A DNA stretch of 64,000 bases from Adineta vaga (taxonomy: Eukaryota; Rotifera): assembly GCA_021613535.1 (NCBI GenBank), contig CP075494.1, positions 15,934,001 to 15,998,000 of the forward strand, written 5' to 3'. The notes under the pieces were generated by a model. That model made no database searches and was not told the origin of the DNA. It saw only the letters and a program-made list of their open reading frames with translations. The position numbers and the translations under genes were made by a program. This document shows positions 33,560 to 45,896 of the stretch, piece by piece. Every line of letters starts with the position of its first letter. The stretch's first letter is position 1.

Positions 33560-34497
33560 GATACATTGACATTCTTTCTCATTGTTGAACAGTGTGATCA
33601 TTTGCTTTTTACATTTTTCCATATTCTGCCAGAAGTAAATCGAATGATTGGAGGCAGGTGAAATTCCAGTGACCATTGCATTCACACTCTGGAATGCAGA
33701 TTATTAGATTAAAATATACTAAACATGTTCAGAAATATATCCATTTATCATTGACCCATATTGTATCAATCGATACCTTGCGAAATCGAAATAAATAAAT
33801 ACTTCATAAAAGCAACTTCTATAGAATTGAGAAAGAATGTAATTAATTGAATCGAGTAGGATTTAACATAATTTTCTATATTATTTTTCATTGTTGTCAA
33901 AGTAAAAATTATAAAATTGAGAAAAGAGAAACTCCTTGAATGTTCACATACAATCAATAAATCATGGTATTACGAATTCTTATACTTATTAATATCTCTA
34001 ATTATCGAAGAATTTATATGAATTGGATGTTATTTCAAATATGTCATCATTTCTTCTTTGTCATTTTAGATTTGTTTTTCTCATTTTCATAATTAAATTA
34101 AATTAATATTTTTATTTTATTTAACATTGAGAATGAATTGATGGGAAAATGTCGAAGGAAAAACCATCGAAAAACTAATATCGAAGAAACCTTGATCGAA
34201 TAAAAAATGTCGATCGAGCGAAATATCGAAAATGCAAAGATGTCGGGTCTGGGTCAGACCATACTCTTAACCTACACCCATCCTCCCCCTCCCCCACACC
34301 CACACCACACCCGCTAACGATTCTTTTAACTGCGTCTAAAGGCAGTCATATACGAAATCACGTCTACATGCAAGAAAAAAATTATATTGATTTTATATAG
34401 AGAGACATTGACAGTACGTGCCAGATGATCAAATAAATAGTCAAGGTGAAAAAATATCATCTTACAAAATTCTCAGTAACTAGTATCATTTTAGCGT
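33560..34497. other. Intergenic region
   Basis: No gene seen. It contains a C-rich hairpin repeat at 34245-34312 and otherwise AT-rich sequence leading to the second receptor gene. Confidence 0.4.
34245..34312. repeat. TGTGGG-type C-rich element with G-quadruplex potential
   Basis: The left part GGGTCTGGGTCAG is followed by CCTACACCCATCCTCCCCCT and then CCCCCACACCCACACCAC. The minus strand therefore has at least four G-runs with short loops (GGG, GGGGG, GGGGG, GGG). Confidence 0.55.
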
Positions 34498-37400
34498 ATG
34501 ATTATTGCAATAGATTCTATGTCGTCTGTAGCTTTGCAGCTAATGATCTCCATCCATCTAGCTTATGTCACATTATTAATTGATATGTCATCGGTTTCAC
34601 ATTATAATCTATATCATACGAATGAACAACGTGGCTGCTTCTATTGTTTTTTAACGGATCGTGATACGGTTCGCTACGAATCCGAGTCTGAACTCGACAT
34701 AAAAATCACTGGTGGCTTTCATATCATTCCGTACTGCCTGCATCCAACAGAACAAATCCAACAAGATATGTTTTATTCAAATGAATGCATTGATAATAAT
34801 ATCTGTTGGACATTTGCGCAACTGAAAGAAGAACGAATAACTACTGAAGATTTACTTATATGGTCTGTGCCAATCGATCTGATTGAACATTATCAAACAT
34901 ATTTGAACAACCCGAATGCATCAAATTCCTCATCTTTAGTAGTAATCTACAACTGTTCAGCAGGATGGTTTGGACCTCGTTGTCAATATACACTAGATTT
35001 TGATGATTTAACATTCAATGAACTTGTAGAGGATATTCTTCAAGCTAGATTCCATAACCAGAAAAAAGGAAAATCAAGCGATGGTACTTGTTACACTCAT
35101 TTATTGTGTGATCGTGGTCCAAATCCATCGTGTCTTGACTGGCGTGAGATTTGTAATGGAAAGAGAGATTGTATTAATGGAGATATTGATGAACAAAACT
35201 ATTGCATTGAATTAGAAGCAAATGAATGCACTACTGGAGAATATCGATGTCGAAATGGTCAATGTATACCTAATGTATTCGTTCGAGATGGCGATTACGA
35301 TTGTGCTGATAGAACAGATGAATTATTTGGAAGAAATAGAATCTTTCAAACAGATGACGTTGGTGATACATGTCCATTAGATCCATCATTTGATTGCGAA
35401 GACAGTATCTGTTCAGGACGAAATAATTTCCCATGTGGTGACGGTCAATGCATGTCCAGAATGATGCCCTATTCGATGTATATAAATGTCTGTGCGAACA
35501 AACGCAATCAGAAAATGGTAAAAGCTTTATTGTCACCTATGGGAAATCCGCATTTATTCTCTGAATGCGTTTTTGTTATGCACTGCATTACGCGTGTGAG
35601 TCATATAATATCGAAAGATTCGTGTGATCGATTATGCAGAAATATATCACAATGCACCGATTTGTTGCGAGTAAATAAGTGTTCACCGTCGTTTTTCTTT
35701 TTTCCTACTTATCCTGTTGTACACGGGCATGTACGATTTGTATATACTACCAACATAACTAGTTTTATGGGTGATACACTTTTCACACCGTATCTCATAT
35801 GTTTCGACAATCAATTGTGTGATCCATTTCTAAATTTGACAGTAGCTTATAATAATTCGACTTGCCATTATTATTCAGATCTCAGTCTTAGCAAGGAAAC
35901 ATTTGAAGCATGGGATGAATTGTTAGAAGCTGTGCACAATCTATTTTTACATTGCTCGTTAATAACAACTAAGAATTGCACAAACCTCTTTCGATGTAAA
36001 CGATCAAATTTGTGCGTATAAACACATCGTCTACTTGATGGAGTGAATGATTGTTTCGATAACAGTGACGAAGATGTGATGGATACATGTTTTCTCCAAG
36101 ATCCATATCGTTTTCAATGCTCTTCTGATCGAAATCGATGTATCTCATTGACGATGGTTGATGATGGGATCGTTGATTGTCCGGCCGGTGAAGATGAACA
36201 CAAATCTGTTCAAATACCATTATTCTCGATGTTGTGTGATTGGTATCAAGATATGTCTCCTGTTTTCGAAAATGGACGCGAAGAAACAGATGAAACAGAT
36301 TGCGGCTCTTATTTTCCTTGCAATAATCAATATACACAGTGCGACGGTGTTTGGAACTGTCGTGATGGTCTCGACGAAGCTAATTGTCCGTCATCTCTTT
36401 GTCCACCATTTTATCATCTATGCGTATCATTGGTAAATGATTCAATTGAATGTTTACCAATAACATTCGCAAATGATGGTATAATTCATTGTCGAGGTGG
36501 ATCAGACGAACAACATCATTGTCGTAACTTATTTCCTCAATCAAATAATATGCGATATCGATGTTCTAACGAAACGCATAAATGCATTTTTGTTTCTACG
36601 CTATGTGCGAATGATAAATATATATCAAGAAAAGATGATGAAAGGTGTGATGAGGATGAAAATGTTATCTGTCCATTACCCTACTTCCAAAATGATTGGG
36701 CATTTCCTGGCTTATGTTCTTCAACGAGCGATGAACAACTAATTACAACTGACAAGCTACTTTGTAGTCTAGCAGATCAGTACTCTCAAAACACTTTTGG
36801 TGGAAGACCGAATCGATATTTAACACTTCGTCATGCAGGCTACTATCCTTCTCCAACAACACATAATGCACCAAAATCAACCGAAAATACAAATGATAAA
36901 ATTATTTTAACACATATGCATCGCAAGAAAGTGAATATTGTCGATAGAATTTGGTTATGTAATCGAGGAATTCATATCTTCATCAATAAGAAGAAAGAGA
37001 ATGGTTGTTTTTGTCCACCAGCATATTACGGTGATCGGTGTCAATATCAAAATCAGCGTGTTAGTCTCATCCTCAAATTTATGAAAGAATTATCTCTTGA
37101 TCGAAATAGTATATTTCACATTGTAATTATGTTAATTGATGAGAAACAAACAATTGAATCCTATGATAAAATAATTTACGTGCCTGCACGTGATTGTAAT
37201 ATAAAGTTTCGTTTGAATCTCTTGTATTCATCGCGACCGAAAGATTCAAATAAAACTTATAGTGTACATATTGATGCATACAATAATACCAATTTAGTTT
37301 ATCATTTAAGCTGGTATTTGTTGATTCGATTTCAAGATCTTCCCATAAATCATGTAGTAACTCGTTTGTTCGTTGGTACCGAAGAAAACGCACAAGATTC

Positions 37401-39294
37401 AGAACATTGTTCCATAGATTGTGGTAAACATGGTCAATGCGTAAAGTATGCGAATACATCGAATTATTTTTGTCAATGTTTGCCAGGCTGGTTTGGATAT
37501 TCTTGTAACATAAGTCATGATTGTCGATGTGCAACTGATTCAAGATGTGTTGGTGTTTTCGCCAATCAATCGATCTGTATTTGCCCTCTTAATAAATTCG
37601 GTACATTTTGTCAACTTAGACGATCTGTATGTTCAGCAAATGCATGTAATTCTAGAGGAACTTGCGTACCGGATGATCCTAGAATGGAGGATCCTGATTT
37701 CATGTGCTTGTGCAATGAAGGTTATTTCGGGCTAAGATGTCAATTTGTCAGTACAAAAATTGAGATATCATTTGATAGTGTGTCCATTCCACAAGCTATA
37801 TTTACTCACTATATTACTGTCATGAAAAATGCTCCCCATGTTCATACAACTGTATTTAAAAAGATCCCTTACGATCAAGATACAGTGACATTGTTTCATT
37901 CTGGTTCATATCATATCCTCTTTACAGAATTTTCCAATCATTTTTATTTGACTGTAATTCAAGAAAAATCTAACGCATCGAAAACCATTTCAACACGTAT
38001 CCTTCGTTCACATCGTTGTGAACATATATCTACTCTGTTTAATCATACAATTCTTGATTATGGTCCTCTTCGTCGAATGAAGTACTATCATATACCTTGT
38101 CAAAAACTGTCTCAACTTGTCTGTTTTTATGACGAAGTATTTATGTGTTTGTGCAATCTTCATCGTCAAGCAAATTGCTTTGAATTTCATCGTAATATTA
38201 GTTACAAATGTTCAGATTCTGATTATTGTCAAAACAATGCGCAATGTCTTCAAGATGATCCGTTATGTCCTCTGACATTTGTTTGTGTTTGTTCTGACTG
38301 TTATTTTGGAAGTCAATGTCAATTTACTACGAAAACATTTGACCTATCTTTAGAAACTATTCTTGGTTATCAGATTCATTCTCACGTATCTTTTGCGCGT
38401 CAACCACTATCTCTCAAAATATGTTTAATTGTAACAATTATCATATTAATCATTGGTTTAATTACTGTAAGCTTATCTATTATTACATTTAAATCGAAGA
38501 AACTTCGAGAGACAGGTTGTGGAAATTATCTATTTGTATCATCAATTATTTGTCTTTTACATATAATTATTTTTGGATTTCGATTTTCATTACTTATACT
38601 TTCACAAATGAAACTTATCGATAATTATTATTTTCTTTTGTTAACTTGTAAATCAATGGATTTCCTATTGAAAATTTTACCAAATACAAGAGATTGGTTA
38701 CATGCTTGTGTGTCTATTGAACGATTATTAATAGTTAGTCAAGGAATCCATTTCAACAAAACTAAAAGTAGCAAGATTTCGAAAATAGTGATATTTGTCG
38801 TGTTTCTGATCGTTTTTAGTACTAATATTCATGATCCTATTTACCGTCGTCTCATTGATGATACTGGGGAGAAACGTACCTGGTGTGTGGCTGATTATTC
38901 GAAATCTCTACAGATTTTCAATTCAATCATCGATATTTTACATTTTTTAAGTCCATTATTTATCAATATTATTTCTGCTCTTGTTTTTATTATTCTAACG
39001 GCTCGACAACGATCGACAGCTCGAAAAAATCAAACCTACAAACAACATCTTCTTGGAGAATTTCGACAGCATAAACATTTATTGATCAGTCCTTTTATTC
39101 TTACATTGTTTACTTTACCTCGTTTGATCATATCGTTTCTCTCCGGATGTATGCAATCAGCTCGTCATCCATGGAATTTTACGATTAGTTATTTTGCAAC
39201 TCTTTTCTCATCTATTTCGCACTTTCTAGTTTTTGTACTTACAGCGAAATTTTATAAGGCTACTTTTCTTCAAGTGATTCGAAATGAGATATGA
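34498..39294 (+). CDS. LDLa/EGF-like seven-transmembrane receptor (paralogue B), with one in-frame TAA
   Basis: One uninterrupted frame of 1599 codons matches paralogue A (593-5602) from end to end, except for a single TAA at 36019-36021 after codon 507. Paralogue A has ISKTRLLD where this copy has V-stop-THRLLD, so a Ser codon (TCA) probably became TAA. N-terminal signal-like segment; LDLa-like modules (CLDWREICNGKRDC, CRNGQCIPNVF, CDGVWNCRDGLDEANC); three EGF-like modules near codons 970-1080 (CQCLPGWFGYSC, CLCNEGYFGLRC); another EGF at about 1260-1285; then seven hydrophobic helices to the C-terminus. The intron of A is absent. GC content and third positions are less AT-biased than in A. 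Either a very young pseudogene, a null allele, an assembly error or readthrough; the sequence alone cannot decide. Confidence 0.75.
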
Positions 39295-40411
39295 CAATAT
39301 TAGTCGATTAATTAATTGCTCGTTAGTAAACTTTAAAAAAATATAAAATATAAAAACGTAATTTATAATTACTTTATTACATGTTGACATATCTTTCAAG
39401 CTTTTTTAATATTCAACGACGCGAATGACTTATTTGAAGACGATCAATTTTTCTTTGTTGGCACTGTTATAGGGATCACTATAGTATACGATCCATTGTT
39501 GTCCGTCCGTTCCTTCGTTTCGCTTCTCTCTTCTGATGTTATGTTATATATGTACACATTCGTCGCTTCTTTGGATTAAATCGAATAAAGAGATCGTGCG
39601 TGAACACACGTATAGGCATGTGACAACTCCATCTTCGCTCAATGATCTGGAAATGAGCCGTCTGTATGAGATGTTAAATCCATGATGTTCGTGCTTGCCA
39701 GTGCTTGGTACATCAGTATGCAAAAAGATTGTAACTCTATTCTTAATTTCGACTCATCATTATTTTCTCTTTGTAGTGAGAAATTATTTGTGAGAGATTA
39801 CTACCAAACATCCATATTTCGGCATTATTCCTTTTTCCGAAAGAAACGGTTATACAGCGATTAAATCCTAGGGTCCAAACGCTAAAAGTTTGTCTGTCTG
39901 TCCGTCCTAACCAATCAGAAAACAGCATTTCGTAAATCAATGATAACTTATGAAAACTTAACCGGAAGCTATTGACGGAAGGGTAATCGAGATCGAGAAT
40001 CTCGAATCTGTCGTTAGTTTTTCGAAACTCTAGTAAATTACTTAACTGTTCATAAATTATTTTAATACCATATAAGAGTTGGCGAAAAGGTTTTCAGAAT
40101 CGAAGATCTCGAATCTGATACTAGTTTTTGGTGATTCATTATCTGAGACCTATTTTAATCCTTTCCTCCCAGGAAACTCAATGTTTCACGAGTTTTTGTT
40201 CAAATTCCAACAAAAGTTATCGATAATGATCAGTTTGAATCTGATGGCAGTTCTATCTAATTAATTCCACCATTGTCTTTTACCTCTCTCTCCAAAATAG
40301 ATATCTCACTGAATATCTCTTTTCAAAACGGTAATAGAAATTAATAAACTGGACGGTGTTCGTGGACTGTATCTGACATTAGGATCATTTATGAGTTCTC
40401 AGCATAGGATT

Positions 40412-40427
40412 TAGTGTGGGTGTGGGT
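40412..40427. repeat. Short TGTGGG tandem (half of the hairpin element)
   Basis: TAGTGTGGGTGTGGGT carries two TGTGGG units without an obvious C-rich partner arm. Confidence 0.4.
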
Positions 40428-40879
40428 CACAGCACTCAATTCACTGAGATTGATTCTAAATAGTCAACAAGATAGGATGTAGTTTATAACATATCATCAC
40501 ACATCTCTTTGCTAGCCGGTCTATTGAAAACTGGATATCGGCCGGTATGTATAGACATATCTTTCACTGCGTCCTGTGTGTTTGTTAAATCAACTAGTGA
40601 CATCTGTGAATGGTTCCGTAGAATGTTCACTGAACTCTAACAATCGTTACGATGCTATTCATCGTTTCGTACAAGTTACACGGAATCACTTTGAAGTATA
40701 CGGATATGTTCATATATTTCAATATATCCTATGAAACCTTGAACCGTTGCATGAAGCAATTGATAGGTTGGTAAAATTCTCTCAAGTCTCTACTCATTCT
40801 CTGAAGTGGATTATCGTCTAGTTAAAGCTACGCTGAACCAGTTACAAGCATATGGAAGCCATCATAGTTTAACGTAAAT

Positions 40880-41290
40880 TTTGTCAAACCTTTGGGCAAT
40901 GTACAAAGTCAGTGACAATTTGACAAAAACTGTGCCAAGCCTTACGATGGTTTACAAAACGCCCACTAGTTTTGTACATTGTATACGGAACCATAGTTGG
41001 ATTCGTATATGTTTTACAGATCTTTTGGGAGGTCTACCGAGCTATGTCAGATTCAGTATAAACTGGGCGGAACCTTTTGAGCCCGTACTGAACCTTCAGT
41101 AGCTTGGTTCGACACATAACGAACCTTTTCGAGGTTTAGTAGGAAGACTACGAAACTATGTATCAATTTCTGAACCTAAAAAGGTTTTCTTCGTCGGCTA
41201 CGGAACTTTCTCCACTCTGCCGAGCTTATAATAGTTCGCTGCAGAACTACTGAACCTCTAAAGTACAGTTAAAGTACCTTTTTTTTAGAG
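40880..41290. repeat. Degenerate GAACC-rich repeat block ending in TTTTTTTTAGAGTG
   Basis: The words TGAACC, GGAACC and GAACCT recur at least eight times at irregular spacing, mixed with AGGTTT. The block ends CCTTTTTTTTAGAGTGTA, like the right terminus of the MITE at 49715-49906. It may be a decayed relative of that element; no left end was found. Confidence 0.35.
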
Positions 41291-42224
41291 TGTATAAGAA
41301 GGACTCGAAATCATTATACATTATCTCAGTTTAGTCGTGTTTCCCTAAAAACCTAGTGGATTTGAATTTTTGGATGGTAAGATACGGAATCATTCAACAC
41401 ATTAATGGAATATGAGTATGTGTAAGAGGGAAGAAAAATTCATTTTTATCTATCAACAAGAAATTAATGATATTGAAAACGAGCTCTGTAATTTCTTGCG
41501 ATTCTAGTGAAGAAATGAACCACCATTACCGCTCTAGTCAAATTCTAGTATTTATTCCGAATAAATAGGACAGAGAGAAAATAGAACTCATATAAATCGC
41601 AAACTATTATGTAATTATAAGATTTGAAAATTATAATAACAAACAAGAATAAAAAATTCGGAAACCATTATAATATGTTATATTTACGGAGAGAATATAT
41701 TGCAATATATGAAACCTAATTACATCTTTAATTAGAGGGAAAATGATATCGATTTATGATAAGCCTGGGCTATTCAACAAAAAAATATGAACTTTATTCA
41801 ATTTTCTTAGATAAAAAAAAATATCTCTCGCGAGATATTCAAGTTCTCTTTGAGAATACATTTCGACACATTAATAATGAGAAAAAAATTGTATGTTATT
41901 TTATTGTTACTCTACCTAATTTTCATGAACATCCAAAAGTCGGTTATTGTGAAAAGCCATGAACAAATTCTTTTTTATAACACATTTTTATACAACGATT
42001 TTATCTTCATTGTTTACATGCACATTTACCAAAATGAGTCAACCGTCTGTCGCTTCATCGATGTGTTTTTATCTTGATTATTTTTTCACAACGCATTACA
42101 GACGTGTGAGATTTCTTTGTATCACTTGGACTGTGAATAATTAAATAACAGATATTCTTTAATTCGTTTGTAATTCACCACAAAAAGAGGTACGCTTGTG
42201 GCCATGACACCAAAATGACCCAGG

Positions 42225-42640
42225 TCGAAGCGGGTACATCGGATCTTGTCGGGAGGGTATAATATCCGACGCAATACGGATAAGCGGATTCGGTCGGCTA
42301 CTTTTTGTCGGATTCCGATATCATCCGTTCTCTTCCTTTGCAATCTACTAGTTGGATTCGCAAAGATCCGATTAGATCCATGTATTCGGAACCGACGAGA
42401 TCCGGTGTCAGGATCCGATCATTTCTGAACTAATTCAGGCTAATCCGACGTCCGGGAATGATCAAGATTTGTCGGCTCACATGACACAGGATCCCATGAT
42501 CAATCCGATCAATGACTGTGATAGGAACTTGTCGGATTCTACAAGGACATAGAAGTTCCGTTGATCAGATCTTCTTTGTACCATATGAAACAGATCCGGT
42601 CGGATCAGCTACTGTTGTACATCGGAAGTAATCGGAAACT
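42225..42640. repeat. TCCG/CGGA-rich degenerate repeat block 1
   Basis: GGATC, TCCGA, GTCGG and GATCCG words recur every 10-25 bp, with GC content well above the surroundings. A similar block lies at 47945-48240. No reading frame is conserved. Origin unknown. Confidence 0.45.
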
Positions 42641-43073
42641 CGTGTATATATATATATATATATATATAATTACACTGGTTAGCATACTCTCAAAGACATA
42701 AAATGGTCTAATGTGATTGAAATTTTATTCCAATACATTTTATGAAATAAAACTAAATCCAGTAATAAACATGTCGATATCGCAATCAAGTATGTTAATA
42801 ATTACTAAATCAAAGTAAGTAAACAAATAGTTACTGTTTATCGAAATAGATTCGACTTTCAAGTAATGATAAAAACTAAGTAAATTGATTTCTTGTTGTA
42901 TCAATCTTAGACAGTTTCTCATAACTGAGATAAACTTCCCGTTGGTCTATGTAGATAAAGATCACTCTATACTCTCTGGATGATTGAGCTATCATCACAA
43001 TAGCAGATTAAAGCATAAGTGATGGATTTTTTGTTGTTTGATAGGAATCGATGGCAGGTGAATAGTCTTTTAA

Positions 43074-45345
43074 GAGAGAGTCCGCCACAGGGGACCCCAA
43101 CAACGCCGCGGAAAAAAATTTATTTTTCGATTTTATTTTTTAAAATGAAAGGTCTAATTGAACTATAGATAAATCCAAAATATTAGATCATTTGGACTTA
43201 CCTATGAAAAATGCGAGCAAAAACACGTTTTATGGGTCATTTTTTATGCTAAAAAATGGATGAAGAATAATGTACTCAGTATTTTGACGATAACTCGCGA
43301 TTGACTTGACCGTTTTCGGTCGGGGACGTCTCATTCGAGAGAGAATCATATAGGGTATAAACCTAATTCATCAAAGTCTTTCATATATATCGTTTTGAAA
43401 ATGCTGTAGGCCAAGAACCCTCCTAGAACTCTCAATTTGGAATACTCCCAATTATCAGTATTTTCCACTTTTCTCGCACTGTGATAAAGATCGCACGCTG
43501 AATTTTTTACTGCAGATAGGTGACATGGAGACGCATCTTTTCGTATCAGATCATCCCAGTCGGAAACACTCGGAAGTACTACTTAGTATAAGTCACACTG
43601 TAACTGACCGACAAAACCCGGATCGAAAAAACCCTCATATGGCATCAAAAAATATTTCAAACATAGAAATAGACTTCAGATTCTGAATCAGCACGCAAAA
43701 CTGCATTAGAAAATGTATTTTAAAATATCATTTTTCATGAATTTGAGGAGATGACAATGTTGGGTTCCACCTATGACTAAACGATGAACAGACGAAAGAT
43801 ATTCAAAGAAATGGCGATGTATCATGCCACTTATAAATGGCGAATTAGTGTCAATGAAAAGCCCAATCAAATGTACGATGAAATCAGGTATTTTGAAATG
43901 TTCAAAGGTTCTTGATGGTGTCAATAGGTCCTGGCTGATTGTTGAGATCCTCCAAACCCTCACATTTCGGGCCCGTATTGTACATCTACTATTCGAAATA
44001 ACCAACACTAAAGCGAAACTAACATCAGATTCGAGATCAGGATAAAAAACTGAGTCGAACTATATAGTTTTAGTTAATTTTAAAGAGTTCAAAATTTTCA
44101 TCAAAAATTTAGCCCGTACTCCCCTAAGTGATACCTAAAAAATCGAAAGTTGGAAATTTAATACATTCTCTGTGAAATAAGAATGCGGATATTTTCAGAA
44201 TAGCTATAGAATGAAAATCAAATGTGAAAAACGAATCTAAAGAGGTTTTTGACAGACTTTCATTTTTGACCCCACCCTGGAGGGGGGTACAGGCCAGATT
44301 TTTCATGAAAAAATGAACTATCTGCAAAATCATTGAAATTAATATGTATCGATGTGTTTTTTTATGCTGATTCCGAATCTGATACTTTTGTATGTAATAA
44401 TTCAACTCTTATTAGCAGTGTCAGACAAAGAAGGGGTCCGATTGGTGGGAAAACGTTGGTCGTGTTCGAGGGGTTCACCTGTTCTCTTTATTTTCATACC
44501 CTTTGAAGCTTGAAGGGTACGCGGTTTTAAATCTAGGCACCTAGTCTCTCTCATGCAAAAAAGTCCAGATCCATAGTTTTCTTCATTTGTGAATTGCAAG
44601 CCAGCATAAGTATAGCGAATTGATAGTTTACTCATAGGTCGAACCGAAAATTGTCATCTCCTCAAATTCATGAAAAATGATATTTTAAAATACATTTTCT
44701 AATGCAGTTTTGCGTGCTGATTCAGAATCTGAAGTCTATTTCTATGTTTGAAATATTTTTTGATGCCATATGAGGGTTTTTTCGATCCGGGTTTTGTCGG
44801 TCAGTTACAGTGTGACTTATACTAAGTAGTACTTCCGAGTGTTTCCGACTGGGATGATCTGATACGAAAAGATGCGTCTCCATGTCACCTATCTGCAGTA
44901 AAAAATTCAGCGTGCGATCTTTATCACAGTGCGAGAAAAGTGGAAAATACTGATAATTGGGGGTATTCCAAATTGAGAGTTCTCGGAGGATTTTTGGCCT
45001 ACAGCATTTTCAAAACTATATATATATAAGACTTTGATGAGTTAGGTTTATACCTTATATGATTCTCTCTCGAATGAGACGTCCCCGACCGAAAACGGTC
45101 AAGTCAATCGCGAGTTATCGTCAAAATACTGAGTACATTATTCTTCATCCATTTTTTAGCATAAAAAATGACCCATAAAACGTGTTTTTGCTCGCATTTT
45201 TCATAGGTAAGTCCAAATGATCTAATATTTTGGATTTATCTATAGTTCAATTAGACCTTTCATTTTAAAAAATAAAATCGAAAAATAAATTTTTTTCCGC
45301 GGCGCGATATGCATAGAGTAGGGGTCTCCTGTCACGGACTCTCTC
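43074..45345. mobile_element. 2.27-kb DNA element with about 690-bp terminal inverted repeats and TTAA flanks
   Basis: The left arm 43074-43757 and the right arm 44651-45345 are inverse complements at high identity, with only scattered mismatches and small indels. The ends are GAGAGAGTCCG and CGGACTCTCTC, directly flanked by TTAA (43070-43073 and 45346-45349). TTAA duplications are known for piggyBac and Kolobok elements; the GAG end would fit the RRG end I recall for Kolobok better than piggyBac's CCY. The 893-bp loop (43758-44650) has only short open frames without transposase motifs, so it is probably non-autonomous. A transcript across it would form a very long hairpin. Confidence 0.8.
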
Positions 45346-45895
45346 TTAATAACCCATTAAAACCTATAAAACGATAATAAAATAAAAGATCGAATTCATC
45401 GTTAGTCTTGAACAATCATGTTGAAAATCAGGTAAAAAACTATTCCTTTCTCGATCAATCTGGAATGAGTTTCGAATGAGTTGTTATTCGAATATTTGAT
45501 ATTAATGTCACATCCTATGAAAAATCACTCTTGACAACCATTGTAATCGTACATTAACCTTAGCTCAAAATATGACGCGAGCACTTATGGATCATACACA
45601 ACTACATGTTTTGTTTCTATGTTGAATCAATTTGTTCATATTCATTATTAGAATTTTGCACATAAGCTCTTCAGTAAGAAATAAGCAATTGAACTCAGTC
45701 GCTCTTCTATTCAATAGTAAACAGATATCTGAGAGAAACTCCATAAATAAATAAATATTTGATATCAAATTACATCTTATTTTAGTTATCTTTGTTTTCT
45801 CAAGGCAGATCTTTATGTCATATATTCGTCGAATCATATGCTTTCCTAAAATATGAAGCTCTTCCTGTCCAAGAAATTCAAAACCCAACATTTTG
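45346..45895. other. Intergenic region between transposon and tandem array
   Basis: AT-rich, with no gene recognised. A 99-codon minus-strand open frame at 45592-45891 has no recognisable content. Confidence 0.35.
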
Positions 45896-45896
45896 A

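Larger units (their letters stand above)
39295..43069. other. Gene-poor interval, 3.8 kb
   Basis: I see no protein gene. It contains the CTGTCTGT motif shared with the intron at 3928-4185 (39884-39930), a TGTGGG element (40412-40427), a block of repeated GAACC words (40880-41290), a TCCG-rich block (42225-42640) and a (TA)n run (42644-42668). The many short open frames here have no recognisable content. Confidence 0.45.

Noticed and set aside
36019-36042. Small intron removing the TAA in receptor paralogue B
   Set aside because: No GT/AG pair at a reasonable distance would remove the stop and keep the residues that align with paralogue A.
41104-41130. tRNA T-arm-like GGTTCGACAC
   Set aside because: No acceptor stem, D-arm or anticodon arm can be placed around it; it belongs to the GAACC-rich repeat block.
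43706-44008. 100-codon minus-strand open frame overlapping the loop of the TTAA element
   Set aside because: No transposase motif, partly inside the inverted arm, and the open length is not unusual for this composition.
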